From CAZSNT01 sp964607765 (lineage in GTDB: Bacteria > Verrucomicrobiota > Lentisphaeria > Oligosphaerales > JABHEG01), in contig CAZSNT010000224.1 of the NCBI GenBank assembly GCA_964607765.1, positions 1 through 14,050 on the forward strand: a DNA stretch of 14,050 nt, written 5' to 3'. The notes beneath the pieces are model-generated. The model searched no databases. It was not told the origin of the DNA and saw nothing but the letters and a program-made list of their open reading frames with translations. Shown one piece after another: positions 7,278 to 14,050 of this stretch. A program made the translations under genes and the position numbers. Position 1 is the stretch's first letter. Each line of letters begins with the position of its first letter.

Positions 7278-8408
7278 TCAATCCCGGATCAAGGTGATCG
7301 CCGCGACCACGGGCACGGCGCCCTGCCCCGGCGTGCGCACACCGATCGACGCAATCGTGACGGTCGGCCGCGGGTTCTGCCAGCGTGTGATGCCCAGCCC
7401 CACCGTGGTGCCGGCGCGGTTCGCGGTCCAGGCGACCTTCCAGTTCGGCAGGTCGCGCGGAGCATCGAACCGGCCGATATCGTGCCCTTCCCGCATCGGG
7501 ATCTGGACACTCTCGCCGTCCGCATAGTCAACAGTGTAGACGAGACAGGGGGCTGTGCGTGCCGGATCTGCCCATCCGGCAGCCTGCAGGAACGCCACGG
7601 CCTTGCCACGGTGGCCGACCGGAACGAGGACGGACGCCGCCGGCTGCCCCTTATTGGTCTGAACCGCAGGGGGCGCGAGGGGGAACGCCGGCCGCTCGAG
7701 GCCGCGGAGCGCCAGGCACGTCGCACCGTGGTTCTCACCGGCCGCAAGGACATAAAACGCGACGCCCCCGAACTCCACATCACGCTCCGGCAGATCGCGC
7801 AGATCCAGCCTGCCCGTGTCCAGGAACCCGCCGCGCCCGTCGCCGGCAACACCGTCGCTGAAGTTCGTGTTGGCCCACGGCTTCAGGTTCAGCGGCATGT
7901 GCGCTTTGAGCCCGTCGTCAATGACCAGATCATCGACAAAGAGCGTGCCGCTCGCCTCCTGAACGGCCAGATCGAAGACCGGATCCGTGAGCTTGTCGGG
8001 CATGGGCGCGACAAACGTCTCCTCATGCCAATCACTCGTACCGGTGAACCACTTCGCACGATTGAAGTAGGTGCGCCCTTCCTTGCCGCCGAAGTGGAAC
8101 TTGGCCGTGCAGTAGGGCTGCGAACCCGGCACCACATCCTGCGTCCTGATCATCGCACGAACCAGCAGACGCTGGCCGCTGATCCGCTCCGGGTCCAGCT
8201 TCAGCGTGTAGTATGCGGTGCCGCCGTCAGCGCACGTGATCTTCAGACACTTGCCCGACACACCACCTGCCACCAGTTCGACGCTGCCTTTGCCGGCGAC
8301 ACGTGTCGTCCACTGCCCCTGTGCCTCGAACTCCTCCCGCACCAGCTCGTCCGCACGCACGCTTCCCAGAGCCGCCATCCCAAGAAGAACCAAGCCAAGC
8401 CAACGCAT
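7278..8408 (-). CDS. Secreted protein with two carbohydrate-binding-like beta-sandwich domains
   Basis: This is a 376-residue exported protein with signal peptide MRWLGLVLLGMAALGSVRA. Residues about 20-155 resemble a CBM4/9-type jelly roll: an opening FEAQGQW strand, a central FNRAKWFTGTSDWHEETF stretch and the closing LFVDDLVIDD typical of such domains. The remainder begins WANTNFSDG, followed by GGFLDTG, LRDLPERD and FGGVAF. This pattern is common in beta-sandwiches attached to secreted glycan-active proteins of PVC bacteria. No catalytic motif is seen, so binding of a polysaccharide or cell-surface glycan is the best guess. The start at 8408 has AAGGGG six bases upstream and opens directly into the signal peptide. 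A frame reaching 8666 exists but would bury the signal peptide and run through the divergent promoter region. It is the first gene of a two-gene operon with the propeller-PHP protein. Confidence 0.8.
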   Translation of the reverse strand: MRWLGLVLLGMAALGSVRADELVREEFEAQGQWTTRVAGKGSVELVAGGVSGKCLKITCADGGTAYYTLKLDPERISGQRLLVRAMIRTQDVVPGSQPYCTAKFHFGGKEGRTYFNRAKWFTGTSDWHEETFVAPMPDKLTDPVFDLAVQEASGTLFVDDLVIDDGLKAHMPLNLKPWANTNFSDGVAGDGRGGFLDTGRLDLRDLPERDVEFGGVAFYVLAAGENHGATCLALRGLERPAFPLAPPAVQTNKGQPAASVLVPVGHRGKAVAFLQAAGWADPARTAPCLVYTVDYADGESVQIPMREGHDIGRFDAPRDLPNWKVAWTANRAGTTVGLGITRWQNPRPTVTIASIGVRTPGQGAVPVVAAITLIRD

Positions 8409-8617
8409 ACGCTGCCCCTTCCGCTGTAGCGCCCAACCAGTCGACACTGCCCCAAACGTAACGCGGTTCGCCCCGGACGCAACGCTCGCCGCGCAAGGGC
8501 CCGGCGGAGAATGGACACGCGGCTTGCCAGCCCGGCAAGAGGCGAGTAGTGTTATTGTGACCTTTCCAGGCGACGGTAGGGCAGACCATGGGACCGCCGA
8601 GTGTGGAGGAGAAGCCA
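8409..8617. promoter_or_regulatory. Divergent promoter region between secreted operon and FadL operon
   Basis: These 209 bases separate two divergent transcription units, so both promoters are expected here. A dyad CTTGCCAGCCCGGCAAG (8523-8539, 6-bp arms, 5-base centre) overlaps a possible -35 TTGCCA (8524-8529). Seventeen bases later comes TAGTGT (8547-8552), a weak -10, for the + strand. GGTAGGGCAGACC (8575-8587) repeats, with one change, a motif found inverted at 2963-2975. The Shine-Dalgarno GGAGGAG of the porin gene is at 8605-8611. Promoter boxes are weak and assigned with low certainty. Confidence 0.35.
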
Positions 8618-9838
8618 ATGAGGTACCGCAGACTGCTCGTACGTGTATTGTCCGTGCTGCTGACAACGGCCACCGCGGCTTGGGCGACGGAGGGACACCA
8701 GCTGATTGGTGTTGGCGCCACCCAGAAAGCGACAGCCGGCGCGGGTGTGGCCAGCCCGAAGGACGCCACCTGGGTCCTGCTCAATCCGGCAGGCATAGCC
8801 ACGCTTGAGCGACGGGTGGACGCCGGACTCGAACTGTTCATGCCCAGCCGCAGCATCGAGGCGCGCGGCCCCGGCCTGGGCATGCTCGGCGGGAATCCTC
8901 TGGCCAACATCGGCGCCGGCCGAAGCGCCGACCATTCCATGTTCGTAATCCCTTCCTGCGGTCTGGTCCTTCCCCTCGAAACGGGCACGTTCGGCGTCGG
9001 CATTTACGGCGTGTCCGGCATGGGAGTGAACTACACGCGATCCCGCACGACAGTGGCGGCCGGACAGCGTTACGATCGGCGGACCGAGTATGCGGTCGGC
9101 AAGCTTGCCACCGCCTACGCCTACCCGCTGGGCGAAGGGCTGTTCATCGGCGGCGCTCTGAATCTGGACATCACACGCTTCCGCAGCGACATGCTGACAC
9201 CGGCTTTCCGGCAGACGAAGGGCGACTATGCCTGGGACACAGCATACGGCGCCGGCTTCCAAATCGGCATCCTGAAGCAAGCCGGGGATTGGTCCTTCGG
9301 CGGCACCTACATCTCACGCCAGTGGTTCGAGGAGCTCGAAGCCTACGATGACCTGCTGCGGGCACCCCTTGACCTGCCGCAGATGGTCCAGGCAGGCGTG
9401 GCCTGGGACGCGAATGAACGACTCGAGCTGCTGCTGGACTACAAGTTCATCGACTGGTCGGCCATCAAACAGCTCGGCGAGGCCCCCATCGACGGCGGGT
9501 TCGGCTGGGACGATCAGCACGTGGTGAAGCTGGGCGCCGTGTGGCAGATGTCGGAGCGGCTTCGGCTCAGCGGCGGTTATTCCTACGGGAACTCGCCGAT
9601 CGACGAGAATGTCGTGTTCGCCAACTCCCTGTTCCCCGCTGTCGTCGAGCACCACTTCACCATCGGGCTGGGCGCCGACATCAGCGAGAGTGCCAGCGTA
9701 CAGCTCACCTACATGTATGTCCCGAAGAACCGGCTGACCGACAACGGAACCGGCGACTTCTATTCGCAGGCCGGCGCCGGTACGAACATAGAGCTCGGGG
9801 AACACGCGTTCCTTGTGCAGTACGGCTTCAAGTTCTAG
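8618..9838 (+). CDS. FadL/OmpP1/TodX-family outer membrane transporter
   Basis: This is a 406-residue outer-membrane beta-barrel of the FadL group, which lets hydrophobic compounds such as fatty acids or aromatics cross the outer membrane. It has a signal peptide (MRYRRLLVRVLSVLLTTATAAWA) followed by a hallmark N-terminal stretch: GVGATQKATAGAGVASPKDA and then LLNPAGIA with N56-P57-A58-G59. Alternating amphipathic strands run to a C-terminal VQYGFKF with terminal Phe, the usual signal for outer-membrane assembly. GGAGGAG (8605-8611) lies six bases before the ATG at 8618, which is preferred over an upstream ATG at 8588. The stop is 12 bases before the TusA-like start, so the genes are probably co-transcribed. 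The true substrate is unknown; linkage to sulfur-relay genes could hint at an organosulfur or other hydrophobic compound, which is inference. Confidence 0.9.
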   Translation: MRYRRLLVRVLSVLLTTATAAWATEGHQLIGVGATQKATAGAGVASPKDATWVLLNPAGIATLERRVDAGLELFMPSRSIEARGPGLGMLGGNPLANIGAGRSADHSMFVIPSCGLVLPLETGTFGVGIYGVSGMGVNYTRSRTTVAAGQRYDRRTEYAVGKLATAYAYPLGEGLFIGGALNLDITRFRSDMLTPAFRQTKGDYAWDTAYGAGFQIGILKQAGDWSFGGTYISRQWFEELEAYDDLLRAPLDLPQMVQAGVAWDANERLELLLDYKFIDWSAIKQLGEAPIDGGFGWDDQHVVKLGAVWQMSERLRLSGGYSYGNSPIDENVVFANSLFPAVVEHHFTIGLGADISESASVQLTYMYVPKNRLTDNGTGDFYSQAGAGTNIELGEHAFLVQYGFKF

Positions 9839-9850
9839 ATGGAGCAACAG

Positions 9851-10069
9851 ATGATCACTATTGACGCCCGAGGCATGAGGTGTCCCCGTCCCATCATCGA
9901 ACTGGCCAAAGCTCGTCGCAAGGCAGAACCAGGCAGCCAGGTCGAGATCACGGCTAATGACCTGGCATTCGAGAGCGATGTCCGAGCCTGGTGCGAGACG
10001 ACCGGCAATGCGCTGACCGAGCTCATCCGCGACGGGGATGAGGTCCGTGCCCGTATCACACTGCTCTGA
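9851..10069 (+). CDS. TusA/SirA/YedF-family sulfur carrier protein
   Basis: This is a small cytoplasmic sulfur-carrier protein of 72 residues. The defining CPxP motif is intact in ARGMRCPRPIIELAKA, with C11 as the persulfide-carrying cysteine, followed by the conserved GSQVEITANDLAFESDVRAWCETTG segment typical of the alpha/beta fold. Start choice: an ATG at 9839 directly abuts the preceding stop. The ATG at 9851 has GGAG (9841-9844) six bases before it and gives the usual family N-terminus MITIDARG, so it is chosen. Paralogues act in tRNA thiolation, molybdopterin synthesis or dissimilatory sulfur oxidation. The neighbouring DsrE-family gene suggests a sulfur-relay pair rather than the housekeeping tRNA pathway. 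A second cysteine (in AWCETTG) is also present. Confidence 0.92.
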   Translation: MITIDARGMRCPRPIIELAKARRKAEPGSQVEITANDLAFESDVRAWCETTGNALTELIRDGDEVRARITLL

Positions 10070-10142
10070 ACGCGACGGGACACGGCGGCGTGATCGACAA
10101 CACGTGGGGCAGAGAGGAACACAAAGGAAGGCGGTGGCAACG

Positions 10143-10529
10143 ATGGCAAACGAGTATGACGCTGTTGTGGTGTTGACCACTGGCAAACAAGACCGCGGGA
10201 CCAGGGCAACACTCGCGTTTGGTTGGGCTTGTACCGTCCTGGCCATGGGCAAGACGGCAGCGGTCTACCTGACCATGGACGGCACGGTCTGGGGCATGGC
10301 AGGAACAGCCAAAGGCGTTCAGGTGGCCGGTTTCGAGCCGCTCGAAGAGTACGTCGAGCAGTTCCTTGCCCTCGACGGCAAGCTGCTGGTGTGCGCGCCC
10401 TGCAGCGAGTACTACTGCAACTTCGACCGGCTGAAAGTGGGCGAGTCGCTGCATCCCGAAGCCGAGGTCGCCGGCCTGAGCACGGTCGTTGCGAGCATCT
10501 CGCCGCAGACCAACGTCGTCACGTTCTGA
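10143..10529 (+). CDS. DsrE-family sulfur-relay-like protein
   Basis: This 128-residue protein of the DsrE/DsrF-like fold opens with the family's beta-strand and loop (VVVLTTGKQDRGTRATLAF). It then has a hydrophobic helix, AAVYLTMDGTVWG, VAGFEPLEEYVEQFLALDGKLLVCAPCSEYYC and a short C-terminus. Cysteines C84, C87 and C92 cluster where other family members carry the sulfur-binding cysteine, so persulfide transfer with the adjacent TusA-like protein is plausible. The ATG at 10143 is used; a GTG at 10134 with AAGGA five bases upstream is a real alternative adding three residues. A longer frame from 10038 would overlap the TusA-like gene and is rejected. The kinase start lies only 17 bases after this stop, which suggests co-expression with it. 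Exact subfamily and partner are uncertain. Confidence 0.85.
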   Translation: MANEYDAVVVLTTGKQDRGTRATLAFGWACTVLAMGKTAAVYLTMDGTVWGMAGTAKGVQVAGFEPLEEYVEQFLALDGKLLVCAPCSEYYCNFDRLKVGESLHPEAEVAGLSTVVASISPQTNVVTF

Positions 10530-10546
10530 GTACGAGGGCCTGCCCG

Positions 10547-13039
10547 TTGAGCGACCCAGCGTCCAATCTGACCGAACGCGTTGCCGCTGCCAGAGAGCTC
10601 CTCCGCGGCCTCGGCGCCGAGAACGAAACCGTGAGGCAGACCTGCTCTTCCCTGTCCGGACTCATCGAGTCGCTGGCTGAGGAACGTGATAGCCTGCGGC
10701 GCCTCAACCGGCGCCTTGCCGGCGCGAGCGCGGAATCCGTCGAACTGCTCGCCGAGATCGAAGAGAAGAACGAAGTACTGCTTCAGACCAACCGCGAGGT
10801 AGCGCGTGCGAACGCCAACGCGGCCGAGTTGATGGCTGAAGTGGAGATAAAGAACGCCCGGATCGAGGAGCTCAACACTGCCCTCTCCCACGCCAACGCG
10901 GAAGCTGCCGAGCTCATGGCGGACCTGGAGACGCGCAAGGAGGAGCTGGAACAGCTGAACTCCGAGCTCGAACAGACGGTAGCCGCGCTGCAGCGGACGC
11001 AGGAGGAGCTCGAGCGCGCCAGGGATGCCGCCGAAGATGCGAGCCGTTTCAAAAGCATGTTCCTGGCCAACATGAGCCACGAAATCCGTACGCCCATGAA
11101 CGGCATCATCGGCATGGCGGAGCTGGCGCTGGACACGGAACTGACTCAGGAACAACACCACTTTGTGGAGATCATCGCGACATCGGCCGACACACTGCTG
11201 CAGTTGCTGAACGACATCCTGGACTTCTCCAAGATTGAAGCGGGGCACTTGGAGCTTGACCCCACCCCATTCAAACTGCGCGACTGCCTCAACGACGCCG
11301 CGCACATGCTGGCCGTCCGAGCCCAGCAGAAAGGCCTGGAACTCACCGTACGCGTGGCGCCGAACGTGCCCAACGACCTCGTGGGCGACGCCATGCGTCT
11401 GCGGCAGATTGTCCTCAATCTGGTCGGGAATTCCATCAAGTTCACCGACCAGGGCGAGGTGAATGTGGCGGTCGACATTGCCCCGGACGTGCAGGAAGGG
11501 GGCGGTCTGCACATCACGGTGACGGACACGGGCATCGGGATCGATCCGGAGAGACAGGCCGCGATCTTCGAGCCGTTCACGCAGGCGGACGGTTCGACCA
11601 CGCGCAAGTACGGCGGCACGGGCCTGGGCTTGGCCATCAGCAGGCAGTTGGTTGAGCTGATGGATGGCCGGATCTGGATTGAGAGCCCCGTGAGCCATCG
11701 AGAAGACACGCCGCCCGGCACGGCCTTCCATCTCACCGTGCGGCTCCAGCCCGACGCAGAGTCCCGCCCCGCGACCACCCGCATCCTGCCCTGCGAACTC
11801 GAAGGCATGCCCGCACTGATCGTGGATGACAACAGGACAAACCGCCGCATCCTGACTGAAGTCCTTCGAGGCTGGAGCATGGAGCCCGTCGAGGCCAGCT
11901 CCGGAACAGCGGCGATGGTGGTGCTGGAACGGTCACTGCAGGAGGGAACACGGTTTCCTGTGGTCCTTCTGGACGTGAACATGCCCGACATCGACGGCTT
12001 CGAGGTGGCCCGTCAGATTCGCACCAACTCGGAGTTTGCCGCGACCAGCATCATCATGCTCACATCCGCGGAACGGCCGGGGGACAGCGTCCGCAGCCGG
12101 GGATTCGGTGTCAACGCCTACCTGATGAAGCCGGTCAAGCAGTCCGAACTGCTCGACGCCGTGCTCACCGTGCTCGGCACGCAGTATATGACACAGTTCC
12201 ACCACGAACGAGGGCAGGAGAGGCAGCAACTGCCGCCGCCGATGGAACAGCCGTGCCCGCTCCGTATCCTGCTGGTCGAAGACAATGCGGTCAACCAGGA
12301 ACTCGGCAGCCGCCTGCTCAGGAAACGGGGCCACGCGGTCCTGGTCATGGAGAACGGACGGCAGGCTGTCGAGGCGGTCACGAAGGAGACGTTCGACCTG
12401 GTCCTCATGGACGTGCAGATGCCGATCCTGGACGGCTTGGCAGCCACCCGGGAAATCCGCGCGTGGGAAGCCGAGGCCCGGAGCGATGATGGTGGGGCAA
12501 ACCTGCCGCGCCCGCCCGTGCCCATCATCGCCATGACGGCACACGCCATGAAAGGGGACGAGGAGCGCTGCCTGGAAGCGGGCATGGACGGGTACATAGC
12601 CAAGCCGATCACCGCCCCGAAAGTGGCTCAGGTCATCCAGAACGTTCTCAGTCGACTCGAGGCAGAGCAGACTGCTCCCGCGCCATCCGTGCCACAGGAC
12701 AGCGGGCCCAGTAAGACCCAGATACTCGAGCACTTCGAAGGCGATGTGGAGTTTCTCAAGGACATTGTCGACATGTTCCACGAACACTGCCCAGCAATGC
12801 TCGAGGCCATTGAATCGGCGGTCGCTGCAAGCGACCCCGATGCCCTTTGCATGGAAGCGCACGCATTCAAAGGCGCCGTAGCCATTCTTGGCGATGAGCA
12901 GACGCATTCCCTCGCCCGCCAGCTTGAGTATCTGGGACGAGACGGGAGCGTGGAGGGCGCCCCTGCGCTGCTCGAGCAGCTCCGCGGCGCCTGTCACGTG
13001 CTCCTGCAGCAACTGCAAGCCTTCTGCAACGATTCGTGA
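10547..13039 (+). CDS. Soluble hybrid histidine kinase: coiled coil-HisKA-HATPase-REC-REC-HPt
   Basis: This is an 830-residue phosphorelay kinase with no membrane segment or known sensor domain. Residues 1-165 form a long coiled coil, including three 28-residue repeats (61-144). HisKA has the phospho-acceptor H178 in MSHEIRTPMNG. HATPase_c has N295 (NLVGNSIKF), DTGIGI at D327 and GGTGLGL at G356. The first receiver has D427/D428, D476 and K528; the second has E578/D579, D622 and K686; all are intact. A C-terminal HPt carries H772 in AHAFKGA. A complete His-Asp-His relay is therefore contained in one chain, and output must pass to an unlinked regulator because no DNA-binding domain is present. 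A TTG start at 10547 is inferred from GAGGG (10534-10538) eight bases upstream. The frame is open further upstream only as a shadow of the DsrE-family gene. The first in-frame ATG lies inside the coiled-coil repeats. Confidence 0.93.
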   Translation: MSDPASNLTERVAAARELLRGLGAENETVRQTCSSLSGLIESLAEERDSLRRLNRRLAGASAESVELLAEIEEKNEVLLQTNREVARANANAAELMAEVEIKNARIEELNTALSHANAEAAELMADLETRKEELEQLNSELEQTVAALQRTQEELERARDAAEDASRFKSMFLANMSHEIRTPMNGIIGMAELALDTELTQEQHHFVEIIATSADTLLQLLNDILDFSKIEAGHLELDPTPFKLRDCLNDAAHMLAVRAQQKGLELTVRVAPNVPNDLVGDAMRLRQIVLNLVGNSIKFTDQGEVNVAVDIAPDVQEGGGLHITVTDTGIGIDPERQAAIFEPFTQADGSTTRKYGGTGLGLAISRQLVELMDGRIWIESPVSHREDTPPGTAFHLTVRLQPDAESRPATTRILPCELEGMPALIVDDNRTNRRILTEVLRGWSMEPVEASSGTAAMVVLERSLQEGTRFPVVLLDVNMPDIDGFEVARQIRTNSEFAATSIIMLTSAERPGDSVRSRGFGVNAYLMKPVKQSELLDAVLTVLGTQYMTQFHHERGQERQQLPPPMEQPCPLRILLVEDNAVNQELGSRLLRKRGHAVLVMENGRQAVEAVTKETFDLVLMDVQMPILDGLAATREIRAWEAEARSDDGGANLPRPPVPIIAMTAHAMKGDEERCLEAGMDGYIAKPITAPKVAQVIQNVLSRLEAEQTAPAPSVPQDSGPSKTQILEHFEGDVEFLKDIVDMFHEHCPAMLEAIESAVAASDPDALCMEAHAFKGAVAILGDEQTHSLARQLEYLGRDGSVEGAPALLEQLRGACHVLLQQLQAFCNDS
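10727..10978 (+). repeat. Three tandem 28-residue coiled-coil repeats in the kinase
   Basis: Codons 61-88, 89-116 and 117-144 of the kinase form three repeats of exactly 28 residues (four heptads each). Each follows the plan (S/N)A-x-x-(A/V)-E-L-(L/M)-A-(E/D)-(I/V/L)-E-x-(K/R)-x-E/R-x-x-x-x-x-N. The shared cores are VELLAEIEEKN, AELMAEVEIKN and AELMADLETRK. At DNA level the copies are diverged, with synonymous and conservative changes, so this is an old duplication maintained as protein structure. Confidence 0.75.
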
Positions 13040-13077
13040 AGCGGTTGCCTGTTCGGTGGCCGGCTGGGAGGATGAGC

Positions 13078-13890
13078 GTGGACGCGACGACCGTCAGACG
13101 CACCGAACGAGCCCACTACCTCATGCAGCTCTCGGTGTATTTCTCCGAGCTCTCTGACGTGCCCGGCGTGCGGTTCGCGTCCACGCATCGGTTTGCGGAT
13201 ACCTGGTACAACCAGGCGTATGACGTGGTGTGCGCAGACCACGAAACGGGCGACGTGGTTCACACGATCCGGCGCTATCTGGAAGCGCGGAACCGGCTGC
13301 CGTGCGTCTACCTGACTCCCGCCGTGCAGCCCGCAAGCTTCGCAGATCGTCTCGCAGATCACGGATTCGTCGAGTTCGAGCGGGAAGCGTGGATGTTCGC
13401 CAACCCAGCCGGGAACATCGCGCCCGCCACGGCGGCCGCTGAGTTGACAGTAGAGCAGGTGAGTAGCGACACGACACTGGCGGCGTTCACCCGTGTCTAC
13501 CGCAACGCGTTCCCGGGTCCGGAGGTCGAGCAGTACGTCCGGGCAGTCGCCGACGGGCGCCGGCAGGGCTCGCCGTTGGTCGACACGTCCCTGTTTCTCG
13601 CGTGCTGTCGTGGCGAACCGGCCGGGATACTGAGCCTTTACTGCCTGGGCAGGTATGCGGGAATCTACGACGTGGCAACCGCTGAGCAGTTCAGGCGCCA
13701 GGGCATTGCGCGCGCCTTACTCAGGCACGCCGCGCTGCACGCCCGGAGACAGGGCTGCGACTGCGTGTTCCTGCAGACCGTGGCGGGGGAGGCAGGCGAG
13801 AGGGCATTCGCGCGGGCGGGGTATGAGACGTGCTACATCCGACGCGGCTTCGTACCCCGGAACGCAGCTGCAGCTTTGAGCCACGGATAG
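13078..13890 (+). CDS. GNAT-family N-acetyltransferase
   Basis: This is a 270-residue protein whose C-terminal half is a GNAT acetyltransferase domain. The acetyl-CoA-binding motif A appears as RRQGIARALLRHA (R206-x-x-G209-I-A211) after the strand IYDVATAEQF. Motif B-like FLQTVAGEAGERAFARAGYE follows. The N-terminal half (HYLMQLSVYFSEL..., RFADTWYNQAYDVV...) may be a second, degenerate GNAT lobe; this is inferred from length only. The start is uncertain. GTG at 13036 overlaps the kinase stop, and ATG at 13072 abuts its own GGGAGG. GTG at 13078 has GGGAGG (13066-13071) six bases upstream and is chosen. The acyl acceptor is unknown. Tight packing behind the kinase suggests it belongs to the same operon, perhaps as a passenger. 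Confidence 0.82.
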   Translation: MDATTVRRTERAHYLMQLSVYFSELSDVPGVRFASTHRFADTWYNQAYDVVCADHETGDVVHTIRRYLEARNRLPCVYLTPAVQPASFADRLADHGFVEFEREAWMFANPAGNIAPATAAAELTVEQVSSDTTLAAFTRVYRNAFPGPEVEQYVRAVADGRRQGSPLVDTSLFLACCRGEPAGILSLYCLGRYAGIYDVATAEQFRRQGIARALLRHAALHARRQGCDCVFLQTVAGEAGERAFARAGYETCYIRRGFVPRNAAAALSHG

Positions 13891-14050
13891 ACGACTGCCG
13901 GCAACGTCGAACCCGACGTAAAGCTCCCTGCGCACTACCCGTAGCCCGGCTCTCCCGAGCCGGGCTACGGAGGAATGGCGTCAAGATAAGCGCAAGAAAG
14001 CGGGAACCCCACCGGCCCTGCGCCGGTTGAGAACCGATTTGAGAACTACG
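13891..14050. other. Gene-free tail
   Basis: No gene is supported here. Besides the strong hairpin at 13939-13970, a smaller one, ACCGGC (14011-14016)/GCCGGT (14022-14027) with a 5-base loop, lies close to the window end, followed by GGTT-GAG-AACC (14025-14035). None is followed by a T-run. Confidence 0.4.
13939..13970. repeat. Perfect 14-bp hairpin downstream of the GNAT gene
   Basis: CCGTAGCCCGGCTC (13939-13952) is exactly complementary to GAGCCGGGCTACGG (13957-13970) around a TCCC loop. It lies 48 bases after the GNAT stop. Lack of a following T-run argues against a classic intrinsic terminator. A REP-like dispersed palindrome or an mRNA 3'-end stabiliser is more likely, although termination by a GC-rich hairpin alone cannot be excluded. 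Confidence 0.7.

Noticed and set aside
8409..8666. N-terminal extension of the secreted carbohydrate-binding-like protein
   Set aside because: It would place the signal peptide internally and run across the divergent promoter region; AAGGGG precedes the ATG at 8408.
10038..10142. N-terminal extension of the DsrE-family protein
   Set aside because: It overlaps the TusA-like gene and adds a basic, non-homologous stretch; the family begins at the first beta-strand after MANEYD.
10412..11731. Reverse-strand open frame of 439 codons over the kinase
   Set aside because: It covers the DsrE-family 3' end and the coiled coil, HisKA and HATPase regions in antisense; composition is typical of a shadow frame.

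Overview
This window is a GC-rich chromosomal stretch from a Gram-negative bacterium. Evidence for an outer membrane is a FadL-type outer-membrane porin ending in aromatic Phe, plus several Sec signal peptides. Large secreted beta-propeller/PHP and carbohydrate-binding-like proteins, an orphan amidohydrolase, multidomain hybrid kinases and heptameric TCATTGG-type intergenic repeats together recall the PVC group (Kiritimatiellota/Verrucomicrobiota/Planctomycetota-like). That placement is an impression, not a determination. No phage, IS element, CRISPR array, tRNA or rRNA was seen.

Layout. (1) 1-2400, + strand: a structured leader followed by trkH and trkA, the membrane subunit and the NAD-binding regulatory subunit of a K+ uptake system. 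(2) 2401-3133: a 730-base region dominated by non-coding sequence. It holds a long inverted repeat built of tandem heptamers, a small reverse-strand zinc-ribbon gene, and a pair of CAGATCTG palindromes next to a plausible promoter. (3) 3134-4426, +: a metal-dependent amidohydrolase standing alone. (4) 8408-4485, - strand: a two-gene secreted-protein operon, with a two-domain carbohydrate-binding-like protein followed by a propeller protein fused to a PHP phosphoesterase-like domain. It converges on the amidohydrolase. (5) 8618-13890, +, divergent from (4): a tightly packed run of FadL-type porin, TusA-type sulfur carrier, DsrE-family protein, soluble hybrid histidine kinase (coiled coil-HisKA-HATPase-REC-REC-HPt) and GNAT acetyltransferase. 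(6) 13891-14050: a tail with a perfect 14-bp hairpin.

The most interesting block is (5). Two sulfur-relay-type proteins with intact cysteine motifs lie directly before a kinase that has no recognisable sensor domain, only a coiled coil made of three exact-length 28-residue repeats and a single N-terminal cysteine. A plausible but untested reading is that the TusA/DsrE pair supplies the input to the kinase, making a sulfur or redox signalling cassette coupled to import of a hydrophobic compound. Most gene starts given here are moved inward from the longest open frame because a clear Shine-Dalgarno sequence and/or signal peptide supports the internal start.
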